Below, in pieces: positions 1-6,798 of a stretch of DNA of 18,170 nucleotides; position 1 is the stretch's first letter, and every line of letters begins with the position of its first letter. The stretch is from the NCBI GenBank assembly GCA_016296045.1, contig JAEDKB010000015.1, positions 1-18,170 on the forward strand, given 5' to 3'. Origin of the DNA: Oscillospiraceae bacterium (GTDB lineage: Bacteria; Bacillota; Clostridia; Oscillospirales; Oscillospiraceae). The notes under the pieces were generated by a model. It searched no databases. It was given only the letters and a program-made list of their open reading frames with translations, and was not told where the DNA came from. A program made the position numbers and the translations under genes.

Positions 1-1661
1 ATTTCAAAGCTCATACCGCCGTCCGGAACCATGGTGACTGCATGGCTGCCCAGATCATTCGAAGTACGTACATTGACGACCTTATCTCCCAGCGTTTCCT
101 TCATAAAGTCAATGCAGGCTTGGAACGCTTCCGCCTTTTCCTCTGCCGCTTTCTTTTCTTCCTCGGTAGCAAGCTCCAGATCATCCGTTAAAATGTTGCG
201 GAATTGGTGCTCATCATACTGATTCAGCGTCTGCGGAATAAACTCATCCACCTGCTCCGTCAAGAGCAAAACATCAAAGCCGCGTTCGCGCAGAAGCTTG
301 GTCTGCGGAAGCTTGGAAAGCTGATCGGCACTGTTGCCCGTGACATAATAAATATACTTTTGAGATTCGGGCATTGCCGCGCAGTACTCTTTGAGCGTGA
401 CCGGCTTTCCCTCTTTGTCGGAGTGGAATTCTACCAGATCCTGCAGCATATCCTTGTGCATACCGTAGTCGGAGACAAGGCCGTATTTTAACTGTCTGCC
501 GAATGCCGCGTAGAATTTCTCATATTTGTCGCGCTCATTCTCCTGCAGCCGCAGCAGCTCTGCTTTGATCTTCTTTTCGAGATTTGCAGCAATCGTTTTC
601 AGTTCTCTGGTATGCTGAAGCATTTCTCGGCTGATATTCAGGCTGAGATCCTGCGTATCCACAATACCGCGAACAAAACGGAAATGCTCAGGAAGCAGAT
701 CCTCGCAGTGCTCCATAATCAGAACGCCGGAGGAAAAAAGCTGCAAGCCGGACTTATAGTCCTTTGTATAGAAATCATACGGTGCCTTTGCGGGAATGTA
801 GAGCAAAGCCTTATAGGTAACAGCACCCTCTACGCTGACATGGATCACTCCGGCAGGGTCTTCATAATCAAAGAATTTTTCATGGTAGAAGGCTTTGTAT
901 TCCTCATCGGAGACATCCTTTTTGTTTTTCTGCCAGATCGGCACCATGGAATTGAGTGTCTGCTCCTCGCGGATGGTCTCATATTTTGGCTCTTCGCTGT
1001 CCTTAGTGTCCTCCGTGGGACGGTGCTCCTCAACCTCCATCCGAATCGGATAACGGATGTAATCGGAGTACTTCTTAATCAGGCTGCGAATACGGTACTC
1101 CTGCAAATAATCGGAGTATTTTTCATCATCACTGTCTTTTTTGAGGTATAACGTGATTTCCGTACCGGCGTCTGCCTTCTCGCAGGCGGTAATGGTATAT
1201 CCGTCCGCGCCGGAGGATTCCCACTTCCAGGCATCCTCTGCGCCAAATTTTTTTGAAACGACGGTTACTTTGTCGGCAACCATGAACGCAGAATAGAAGC
1301 CTACGCCAAACTGACCGATGATATCGATATCGTCCTTTTTCTCCATCTCATTTTTAAAGGAGAAGGAGCCGCTGTGTGCAATCGTGCCGAGGTTTTCTTC
1401 CATTTCCTCTTTGCTCATGCCGATACCGTTATCGGTGATTGTCAATGTGCGTGCATCCTGATTCGGAATCAGATGAATCGCAAAATCGCTTCGGCTCAGA
1501 CCGACGGATTCATCCGTCAGCGCAAGATATGCCAGTTTATCAATCGCGTCCGACGCGTTTGAAATCAATTCGCGGAGAAAAATCTCCTTATGCGTATAGA
1601 TGGAGTTAATCATCAGATCCAGCAAACGCTTTGACTCTGCCTTGAACTGCTTTTTTGCCAT
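1..1661 (-). CDS. htpG: Molecular chaperone HtpG (Hsp90), 3' end cut by window edge
   Basis: Cytosolic ATP-dependent chaperone of the Hsp90 family, which remodels client proteins as a dimer. The frame stays open from an ATG at 1661-1659 to the left edge, giving about 553 residues. HtpG of Firmicutes usually has about 620-650, so part of the C-terminal dimerisation domain is outside the window. The N-terminal GHKL ATPase domain is clear: RELISNASDA (about 30-39, with the catalytic Glu and the Mg-binding Asn), DNGIGM (77-82) and GQFGVGFYSAFMVAD (116-130). The middle domain follows, with SMVPIW and the NISREML arginine motif. The Shine-Dalgarno AAAGGA lies about 12 bases before the ATG. It is transcribed alone, divergently from the ABC-F gene, from a promoter with a CIRCE operator. 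No frame break is seen. The identification is firm. Confidence 0.97.
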   Translation of the reverse strand, partial: MAKKQFKAESKRLLDLMINSIYTHKEIFLRELISNASDAIDKLAYLALTDESVGLSRSDFAIHLIPNQDARTLTITDNGIGMSKEEMEENLGTIAHSGSFSFKNEMEKKDDIDIIGQFGVGFYSAFMVADKVTVVSKKFGAEDAWKWESSGADGYTITACEKADAGTEITLYLKKDSDDEKYSDYLQEYRIRSLIKKYSDYIRYPIRMEVEEHRPTEDTKDSEEPKYETIREEQTLNSMVPIWQKNKKDVSDEEYKAFYHEKFFDYEDPAGVIHVSVEGAVTYKALLYIPAKAPYDFYTKDYKSGLQLFSSGVLIMEHCEDLLPEHFRFVRGIVDTQDLSLNISREMLQHTRELKTIAANLEKKIKAELLRLQENERDKYEKFYAAFGRQLKYGLVSDYGMHKDMLQDLVEFHSDKEGKPVTLKEYCAAMPESQKYIYYVTGNSADQLSKLPQTKLLRERGFDVLLLTEQVDEFIPQTLNQYDEHQFRNILTDDLELATEEEKKAAEEKAEAFQACIDFMKETLGDKVVNVRTSNDLGSHAVTMVPDGGMSFE

Positions 1662-1686
1662 AAAATCTCATCGTCCTTTGTTGTTT

Positions 1687-1713
1687 TTGGCACTCATCGT
1701 CGCCGAGTGCTAA
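1687..1713 (-). promoter_or_regulatory. CIRCE operator (HrcA binding site) upstream of htpG
   Basis: The plus strand reads TTGGCACTC, nine bases, GAGTGCTAA. This matches the CIRCE consensus TTAGCACTC-N9-GAGTGCTAA at 17 of 18 arm positions; the only mismatch is the third base of the plus-strand left arm. It begins four bases after the htpG -10 box and ends 25 bases before the ATG, so it covers the expected transcription start and the 5' leader. HrcA bound here would block htpG transcription, and heat would release it. HrcA itself is not in this window. Control by HrcA is inferred from the site. Confidence 0.93.
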
Positions 1714-1717
1714 TGCT

Positions 1718-1745
1718 ATTATAACGCGCTTTTCGGAAAATGCAA
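1718..1745 (-). promoter_or_regulatory. Sigma-A-type promoter of htpG
   Basis: On the minus strand a TTGCAT -35 box (1745-1740), a 16-base spacer and a perfect TATAAT -10 box (1723-1718) precede the CIRCE element. A frame one base upstream (CTTGCA) would give 17 bases. The predicted start falls within CIRCE, as usual for HrcA-controlled genes. Confidence 0.8.
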
Positions 1746-1761
1746 GTAGCGTCACAAATAA

Positions 1762-1792
1762 TTCACACTTTATTTCTTTCTCGACGTATGAT
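1762..1792 (+). promoter_or_regulatory. Possible promoter of the ABC-F gene
   Basis: TTCACA (1762-1767) and TATGAT (1787-1792) each match the sigma-A boxes at five of six positions, but the 19-base spacer is long. No better plus-strand pair is visible between the htpG promoter and the ABC-F start. This is a weak call. Confidence 0.35.
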
Positions 1793-1803
1793 AAACTTAA
1801 CCT

Positions 1804-1810
1804 GAGGTGA
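1804..1810 (+). promoter_or_regulatory. Ribosome binding site that fixes the ABC-F start
   Basis: GAGGTGA at 1804-1810 sits five bases before the ATG at 1816. An in-frame GTG at 1807 is part of this Shine-Dalgarno sequence, so it is very unlikely to be the start codon. The ATG is therefore chosen. Confidence 0.85.
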
Positions 1811-1815
1811 ACAAC

Positions 1816-3420
1816 ATGATAACGGTCAGCGATCTTGCATTACAATTTGGAGGCACTTTTCTGTTTCAGCATGTTGATCTGCAATTTACCGCAGGCAACT
1901 GTTACGGTGTGATCGGCGCGAACGGTGCCGGTAAATCGACTTTTTTAAAGCTGTTATCCGGTGAATTGGAATCCACAAAGGGCAGCATTTCTATTAAACC
2001 GGGGCTTAGAATGTCCGTTTTAAAGCAAAACCAGTTTGAATATGATGCGTATTCCATCATGGATACCGTCATCATGGGCAACAAACGCCTGTATGATATT
2101 ATGAAGCAAAAGGATGCGCTGTACGCAAAGCCCGACTTTTCGGACGAGGACGGCATGCTGGCTTCGGAGCTGGAAATCGAATTTGCCGAATTGAACGGCT
2201 GGGAAGCGGAATCGGATGCCAGCCGCATTTTGCAGGGGCTGGGCATTCCGGTCGATATGCATTATGACAAAATGGCCGATACCGATGGTCGATTGAAGGT
2301 TAAGGTACTGCTCGCGCAGGCGCTTTTTGGTAATCCGGATATTATTCTGCTGGACGAGCCGACCAACAACCTCGATATTGAATCGATCAACTGGTTAGAA
2401 AATTTCCTTTTGGATTATGAGGATAACGGTACGGTAATCGTCGTCAGCCACGACCGTCATTTTCTGAATACCGTATGCACCCACATTGTTGATATCGACT
2501 ACGGAAAGATCAAAATGTATGTCGGCAACTACGATTTCTGGTACGAATCCAGTCAGCTTGTTCAGCAGCTAATCCGCAATAAAAACAAACGTAATGAAGA
2601 AAAAATCGCAGAACTTCAGGAATTCATTTCCCGATTTTCTGCAAATAAAGCAAAAAGCAAACAGGCTACCGCACGCCGCCGTCTGCTGGATAAGCTGAGC
2701 ATTGAAGAAATCCCGATGTCATCGCGGCGTTATCCCTTTGTCGGTTTTACGCGGGAACGCGAAGTCGGAAAGGATATCTTGTTTGTGACGGAGGTTTCCA
2801 AAACGATCGACGGCGTAAAGCTGCTCGATAAAGTGAGCTTTACCGTCGGAAAGAACGATAAAATCGCATTTGTCGGGGAAAATGAGCTTGCCCAGACCAC
2901 GATGTTCAAAATTCTGATGGGCGAGCTTGAACCGGACGAAGGTACGGTGAAATGGGGCGTTACAACGTCTTTAAGCTATTTCCCGAAAGATAATTCCGCT
3001 TTCTTTGAAAACTGTACCGATTCGCTGGTTGACTGGCTGCGACAGTTTTCTGCGAAAAAAGACGACGTGTATCTGCGAAGCTTCCTCGGAAGAATGCTGT
3101 TTTCCGGTGAGGATGTTTTCAAGCCGGTCAATGTGCTCTCCGGCGGCGAAAAGGTTCGCTGCATGCTTTCAAAGATGATGCTGTCCGGTGCAAATGTCCT
3201 TCTGCTCGACCAGCCGACCAACCATTTGGATATGGAATCCATTCAGGCAGTCAATAACGGCATGAAGGCTTTCCCGGGAAATATCCTGTTTGCAAGCCAC
3301 GACCACGAGCTTCTGCAATCGGTGGCAAATCGGATCATTGAATTCCATCCTGACGGAACCATCTGCGACCGTTTGGGAACCTATGACGAATATCTGGAAT
3401 TCAAATCGGAAAAATCATAA
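1816..3420 (+). CDS. ABC-F family ATPase, YkpA/YbiT-like, with one degenerate ATP site
   Basis: Soluble twin-ATPase ABC protein without membrane segments, 534 residues. ABC-F proteins act on the ribosome, typically at the E site; this subgroup resembles YkpA/YbiT and its exact role is unknown. NBD1 has Walker A GANGAGKST (34-42), Walker B DEPTNNLD (180-187) and switch His212, but TDGRL (156-160) stands where LSGGE is expected. A charged linker rich in Lys/Arg (about 254-294), the tRNA-contacting region in ABC-F proteins, separates the domains. NBD2 keeps LSGGE (441-445) and His495. Its Walker A is GENELAQTT (354-362, Lys replaced by Gln), Walker B reads DQPTNHLD (465-472, catalytic Glu replaced by Gln), and the Q-loop region reads YFPKDN. 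It is a single gene, divergent from htpG and ending at a terminator. The family is firm. An antibiotic-resistance role is neither shown nor excluded. Confidence 0.93.
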   Translation: MITVSDLALQFGGTFLFQHVDLQFTAGNCYGVIGANGAGKSTFLKLLSGELESTKGSISIKPGLRMSVLKQNQFEYDAYSIMDTVIMGNKRLYDIMKQKDALYAKPDFSDEDGMLASELEIEFAELNGWEAESDASRILQGLGIPVDMHYDKMADTDGRLKVKVLLAQALFGNPDIILLDEPTNNLDIESINWLENFLLDYEDNGTVIVVSHDRHFLNTVCTHIVDIDYGKIKMYVGNYDFWYESSQLVQQLIRNKNKRNEEKIAELQEFISRFSANKAKSKQATARRRLLDKLSIEEIPMSSRRYPFVGFTREREVGKDILFVTEVSKTIDGVKLLDKVSFTVGKNDKIAFVGENELAQTTMFKILMGELEPDEGTVKWGVTTSLSYFPKDNSAFFENCTDSLVDWLRQFSAKKDDVYLRSFLGRMLFSGEDVFKPVNVLSGGEKVRCMLSKMMLSGANVLLLDQPTNHLDMESIQAVNNGMKAFPGNILFASHDHELLQSVANRIIEFHPDGTICDRLGTYDEYLEFKSEKS

Positions 3421-3422
3421 AA

Positions 3423-3457
3423 AATCGGGTGCGTTCCACTTTAGAACGCACCCGATT
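3423..3457. terminator. Bidirectional terminator between the ABC-F gene and ispH-rpsA
   Basis: A perfect 14-bp inverted repeat (3423-3436 with 3444-3457) encloses a 7-base loop. The ABC-F stop codon ends three bases before it, and the ispH-rpsA stop lies 12 bases on the other side. On the minus strand the stem runs into a T-rich tract read from 3425 downward. On the plus strand it is followed by GGTTTTGCTT, a weaker tract. It probably serves both converging genes. Confidence 0.9.
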
Positions 3458-3469
3458 GGTTTTGCTTGA

Positions 3470-5461
3470 TTATTCTGCGGATTCCTCAGCAGCTTCTTCA
3501 GCGGCGGCTTCTTCCGCAGGAGCTTCGGCCTCTTCCTCAGCAGCCGGCTCCAGCAGAGCGCGGATGGACAGGGAGATACGCTTGCGATCATTATCAACGT
3601 CAATGATCTTGGCTTCGACTTCCTGACCCTCGGACAGAACGTCGGAAACCTTCTCAACACGATGATCCGCAACCTGAGAAATATGAATCAGGCCGTCAAC
3701 ACCGGGGAGAATTTCTGCGAACGCACCGAAATCAACGATCTTAACGATCTTGACATTTGCAACATCGCCGACGGAATACTTCGCGCAGAACTGGTTCCAC
3801 GGATTCATTTCCGGAGTCTTGTAGCCGAGAGAGATCTTTCTCTTTTCAGCGTCAAACTTGATAACAAAGACTTCAATGGTGTCGCCAACCTTGACAACCT
3901 CATCCGGAGTCTTGATGCGGCCCCAGGACAGCTCGGAAATATGAACCATGCCGTCAACACCGCCGATGTCCACAAATGCGCCGTAGCTGGTCAGAGACTT
4001 CACGGTGCCGGTATACTTCTTACCGACTTCGATTGCGCTCCAGACCTTCTCGATGGCAGCCTTGCGAGCCTCACTGCTCAGCGCACGAATGGAGCCGACC
4101 ACTCTGCGGCGGGCGCGGTTAAATTCGGTAATCTTCATCTTAACGGTCTGACCCTTGAGAGCGGAAAGATCGCCGCCCTTGGCAATACCGGTCTGAGAAG
4201 CCGGAATAAATACGCGGACACCCTTCACATTGGCAACAACGCCGCCCTTGTTTTCTTCGGTGATAACGCCTTCTACAGGAGTTTTTTCTTCGCAAGCCTT
4301 TTCAACAACGTCCCAAACCTTCATGCCTTCCAGCTTCTTGCGGCTGAGCTGAACAGTGCCTTCCTGATCGTTAACGCGAACGACGAATACTTCGATCTCG
4401 TCGCCGACTTTCAGGACATCTTCGGGTTTTACGTTGGGGTCTGCGCTGACTTCGTCATACGGGATGTAGCCGGCATGCTTTGTGCCAAGGTCTACCTGGA
4501 CTTCGGTAGAACCGATTGCGGTAACGGTGCCAAAAACCTTATCTCCTGTATTTAAAGTCTTGATGGAGTTTTCGAGCATTTCTTCAAAGCTCTCCTCAAC
4601 AACATCAACATTAGTAATTTCGCTCATAGTCTGATTGACCTCCTTTATAATCCACGCAGGTGTCGATGCACCCGCTGTGATGCCTATATCAGAATTCTGC
4701 CCATAGGCAGATATATCCAGCTCGTCCGCACAGTCGACCAAAACAACATTTGCACAGTGCTGCAAGCAGATATGAGCCAGTCTTTCGGTATTGGAGCTGT
4801 TACGGTCTCCAACGACAATCATGGCGTCGCAGGAAGCAGCTAATTGTGCCGCTTCAAACTGCCTATTTTCAGTTGCTTTGCATATTGTATCAAAGATTTC
4901 GTAATTTGTACACACTTTTTTTACGATTTTCTTGCAAGAATCCCATAAAAATTGCGTGCTTGTCGTCTGAGACACCATTGTAATAGGAATATTTTGCCGA
5001 TCAGGCGACTCTGAGAACCATTTTTCGAGTTTCTCCGCATCCGAGAAAACCAGAGGATGCTCACACCAGCCAGCGATGGCAATGATTTCGGGATGGGTCG
5101 GTGTGCCGATAATCACCGGCTGCCTGCCCTGCTGTTCCGCTGCGGAAACCAAAGAATGAATGCGTTTTACAGACGGGCAGGTTGCGTCAATGATCTCGAT
5201 ATTTTTCTGTTTCAGCGCGTCGTACATCGCCTTTGGAATCCCATGGGAACGGATTACAACGGTCGTGCCGTCGGGAATTTCATCTACACTGTGAACCTCT
5301 CGGACACCGAGCGTCTCAAAATGACGTACCAAATGCCGATTATGGGCAATCGGGCCAAGCGTAACGGTCTTTTTTCCGTCACGAATCGCTTTTTCAACCA
5401 GACCGACCGCACGGTTGACTCCGTAACAGAAGCCGGCGGTTTTCGCCACGCGGATATTCAA
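3470..5461 (-). CDS. ispH: IspH (HMBPP reductase) fused to four ribosomal protein S1 domains
   Basis: Fusion of 663 residues. Residues 1 to about 280 are 4-hydroxy-3-methylbut-2-enyl diphosphate reductase, the last step of the MEP pathway, making IPP and DMAPP. The [4Fe-4S] ligands are Cys12 (GFCYGV), Cys95 (DATCPSVK) and Cys194 (DTICKATENR). HPE at 123-125, SQTTST and NSSNT are also present. Four S1 RNA-binding domains follow at about 305-374, 393-459, 480-547 and 564-632, then an acidic Ala/Glu tail (about 638-663). The fusion is known in Clostridia. The start is TTG at 5461, four-base overlapped (TTGA) with the plsC stop and preceded by GGGGGA; MNIRVAKTAGFC aligns with the usual IspH N-terminus. 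It is the last gene of the cmk unit. A strong internal start at residue 279 may also give free S1 protein. Confidence 0.96.
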   Translation of the reverse strand: MNIRVAKTAGFCYGVNRAVGLVEKAIRDGKKTVTLGPIAHNRHLVRHFETLGVREVHSVDEIPDGTTVVIRSHGIPKAMYDALKQKNIEIIDATCPSVKRIHSLVSAAEQQGRQPVIIGTPTHPEIIAIAGWCEHPLVFSDAEKLEKWFSESPDRQNIPITMVSQTTSTQFLWDSCKKIVKKVCTNYEIFDTICKATENRQFEAAQLAASCDAMIVVGDRNSSNTERLAHICLQHCANVVLVDCADELDISAYGQNSDIGITAGASTPAWIIKEVNQTMSEITNVDVVEESFEEMLENSIKTLNTGDKVFGTVTAIGSTEVQVDLGTKHAGYIPYDEVSADPNVKPEDVLKVGDEIEVFVVRVNDQEGTVQLSRKKLEGMKVWDVVEKACEEKTPVEGVITEENKGGVVANVKGVRVFIPASQTGIAKGGDLSALKGQTVKMKITEFNRARRRVVGSIRALSSEARKAAIEKVWSAIEVGKKYTGTVKSLTSYGAFVDIGGVDGMVHISELSWGRIKTPDEVVKVGDTIEVFVIKFDAEKRKISLGYKTPEMNPWNQFCAKYSVGDVANVKIVKIVDFGAFAEILPGVDGLIHISQVADHRVEKVSDVLSEGQEVEAKIIDVDNDRKRISLSIRALLEPAAEEEAEAPAEEAAAEEAAEESAE
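4625..4646 (-). promoter_or_regulatory. rpsA: Internal ribosome binding site and ATG at the IspH/S1 junction
   Basis: Inside the fusion gene the minus strand reads AAAGGAGGT (4646-4638), ten bases, then ATG AGC GAA (ATG at 4627-4625, residue Met279). This is a near-full anti-SD match and stronger than the SD of the annotated TTG start. Initiation here would give a 385-residue protein (3470-4627) with all four S1 domains and no IspH. The bases also encode Lys-Glu-Val of an IspH C-terminal segment, so protein constraint could explain part of the match. Use as a start is inferred. Confidence 0.55.
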
Positions 5462-6063
5462 AGGTTTTCCCCCATTTTATAAATTTGATCCATAAGCTCG
5501 ACAGAAAGCTTGTCCAACTCCTCAGCAGTCGGATGTTTTTCCGAATACTCCGGATGATACGGCTTACCGAAAACAAGATCGATTTTGCTGAACGGATGTT
5601 TTTTTCTGCTCAGGAAAATCGGCACAATGGGCACCTGCGTCCGTGTTGCAATCAACAAGGCTCCGCTATGCGGTTCGGATTTCTTTCCGCCGCGGATACG
5701 GGTCCCCTCCGGAAAAATCACAAGCTTGTTCCCTTCCTTAATGGTTTTCATTGCTGTTTTGATCGCAGAAATGTCTGTACCGCTCCGATCGACCGGAAAC
5801 GCTCCCAGCTTTTTTAATAATGCACCGAGAACGGGAATTTTCAGCAATTCCTGTTTTGCCATGGTTCTTGGCAAGACAGGCAGATTTCCATAGACGATAA
5901 TCCAAATCGGATCGGAAAATGCGCTGTGATTAGAGCACATGACTGCGGCGCCCTCCGGAATGTTTTCCTTTCCGTGCACCCGTATCACGGGATGCCAGAT
6001 ATGGGTAACAACAATCAGAAATGCGCGTAAAGCAAGGTAGGTTCTTCTGGAAAACATTTTCAT
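5458..6063 (-). CDS. plsC: 1-acyl-sn-glycerol-3-phosphate acyltransferase (PlsC/LPLAT family)
   Basis: Predicted membrane-associated enzyme of 201 residues that acylates lysophosphatidic acid to phosphatidic acid in phospholipid synthesis. The acyltransferase motifs are in order: NHSAFSD (45-51, the HX4D catalytic pair His46/Asp51), GAFPVDR (87-93), FPEGTR (117-122) and VPIVPIF (144-150). A hydrophobic N-terminal stretch (about 8-24) may dock at the membrane. The start ATG at 6063 overlaps the cmk stop as ATGA, with GGGAG 11 bases upstream; a second ATG at 6057 is possible. Its end overlaps the ispH start. The length is at the short end for PlsC, as is common in Clostridia. Substrate preference cannot be read from sequence. 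Confidence 0.93.
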   Translation of the reverse strand: MKMFSRRTYLALRAFLIVVTHIWHPVIRVHGKENIPEGAAVMCSNHSAFSDPIWIIVYGNLPVLPRTMAKQELLKIPVLGALLKKLGAFPVDRSGTDISAIKTAMKTIKEGNKLVIFPEGTRIRGGKKSEPHSGALLIATRTQVPIVPIFLSRKKHPFSKIDLVFGKPYHPEYSEKHPTAEELDKLSVELMDQIYKMGENL

Positions 6064-6743
6064 AAGGTCAGCTTCTCCCGAATTATTTTTTCTATGGCGG
6101 AAACACTTTCCTCCAAATTCAGCGCAGAGGTATCTACGGCGATTGCATCATCGGCTTGGCGCAAAGGAGCGATCTCACGATGCATATCTCTCCAGTCCCG
6201 CTCCTGCATATCCTTTAAAACTTCCTCATAGGTATCGCTGCGATTGCGCTCCTGAAGCTCCAGCCAGCGTCGCTTTGCACGAACCTCCGCAGAAGCAGAA
6301 AGGTAGATTTTTACATCGGCATCCGGCAAAACAACGGTACCGATATCTCGCCCGTCCATGATGACGTTGTGCGTTTTTGCAACATTTCTCTGCGTATCGA
6401 GCAAAAACTGACGGACTGCCGGAATCGCGGAAACGACCGAGGCCAAGCCGGAAACCTCCGGCCTGCGGATTTCGGAGGTAACATCCTCGCCGTCCAGAAG
6501 CATATGCTGTACGCCGTCTTCCTGCCAGTCGAGCTGAATATTTATGTTTGGAAGGATTGCTTCAACAGATGTACGGTCGGACGGATCCGCACAACTGCGT
6601 AATGCGGCACAGGCAACCGTCCGATAAATTGCACCGGTATCTACATACACAAAGCCGAGGGATGCCGCAGCTTTGCGGGCAATGGTGCTTTTTCCTGCAC
6701 CGGCAGGACCATCGATTGCTACGCTGAAAAACTGTCGATTCAT
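6060..6743 (-). CDS. cmk: Cytidylate kinase (CMP/dCMP kinase)
   Basis: Cytosolic kinase that phosphorylates CMP and dCMP with ATP to the diphosphates, supporting nucleotide recycling and indirectly CTP supply for lipids. It has 227 residues, the usual size. The P-loop GPAGAGKS is at 12-19, the CMP-binding DTGAIYR at 35-41, and a DGRDIGT segment lies in the second half, followed by an Arg-rich lid region. The start ATG at 6743 follows GGAG with 8 bases between. It is the first gene behind a consensus promoter whose -35 box overlaps the preceding gene's stop, so cmk-plsC-ispH/rpsA can be expressed apart from the scpA unit. Confidence 0.97.
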   Translation of the reverse strand: MNRQFFSVAIDGPAGAGKSTIARKAAASLGFVYVDTGAIYRTVACAALRSCADPSDRTSVEAILPNINIQLDWQEDGVQHMLLDGEDVTSEIRRPEVSGLASVVSAIPAVRQFLLDTQRNVAKTHNVIMDGRDIGTVVLPDADVKIYLSASAEVRAKRRWLELQERNRSDTYEEVLKDMQERDWRDMHREIAPLRQADDAIAVDTSALNLEESVSAIEKIIREKLTL

Positions 6744-6769
6744 AGCTTTTCTCCGTAAAAATTTTGATT

Positions 6770-6798
6770 ATTATATCGAATGATCGAAAAAATGTCAA
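6770..6798 (-). promoter_or_regulatory. Full-consensus sigma-A promoter for cmk-plsC-ispH/rpsA
   Basis: The minus strand carries TTGACA (6798-6793), exactly 17 bases, then TATAAT (6775-6770): both boxes and the spacing match the consensus. The -35 box overlaps the TGA stop of the flavoprotein gene. Transcription would start near 6763, leaving a leader of about 20 bases before the cmk ATG. No operator-like repeat is seen over it. Confidence 0.88.

Noticed and set aside
3470..3560. Repetitive Ala/Glu codons at the end of ispH-rpsA as a possible DNA repeat
   Set aside because: It is a low-complexity acidic protein tail common in S1 and other ribosome-associated proteins, not a separate repeat element.
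3662..4555. Long plus-strand open frame (297 codons) opposite the S1 domains
   Set aside because: It is antisense to a strongly supported conserved gene, shows no family motif, and has no ribosome binding site. It follows from the codon pattern of the S1 gene.
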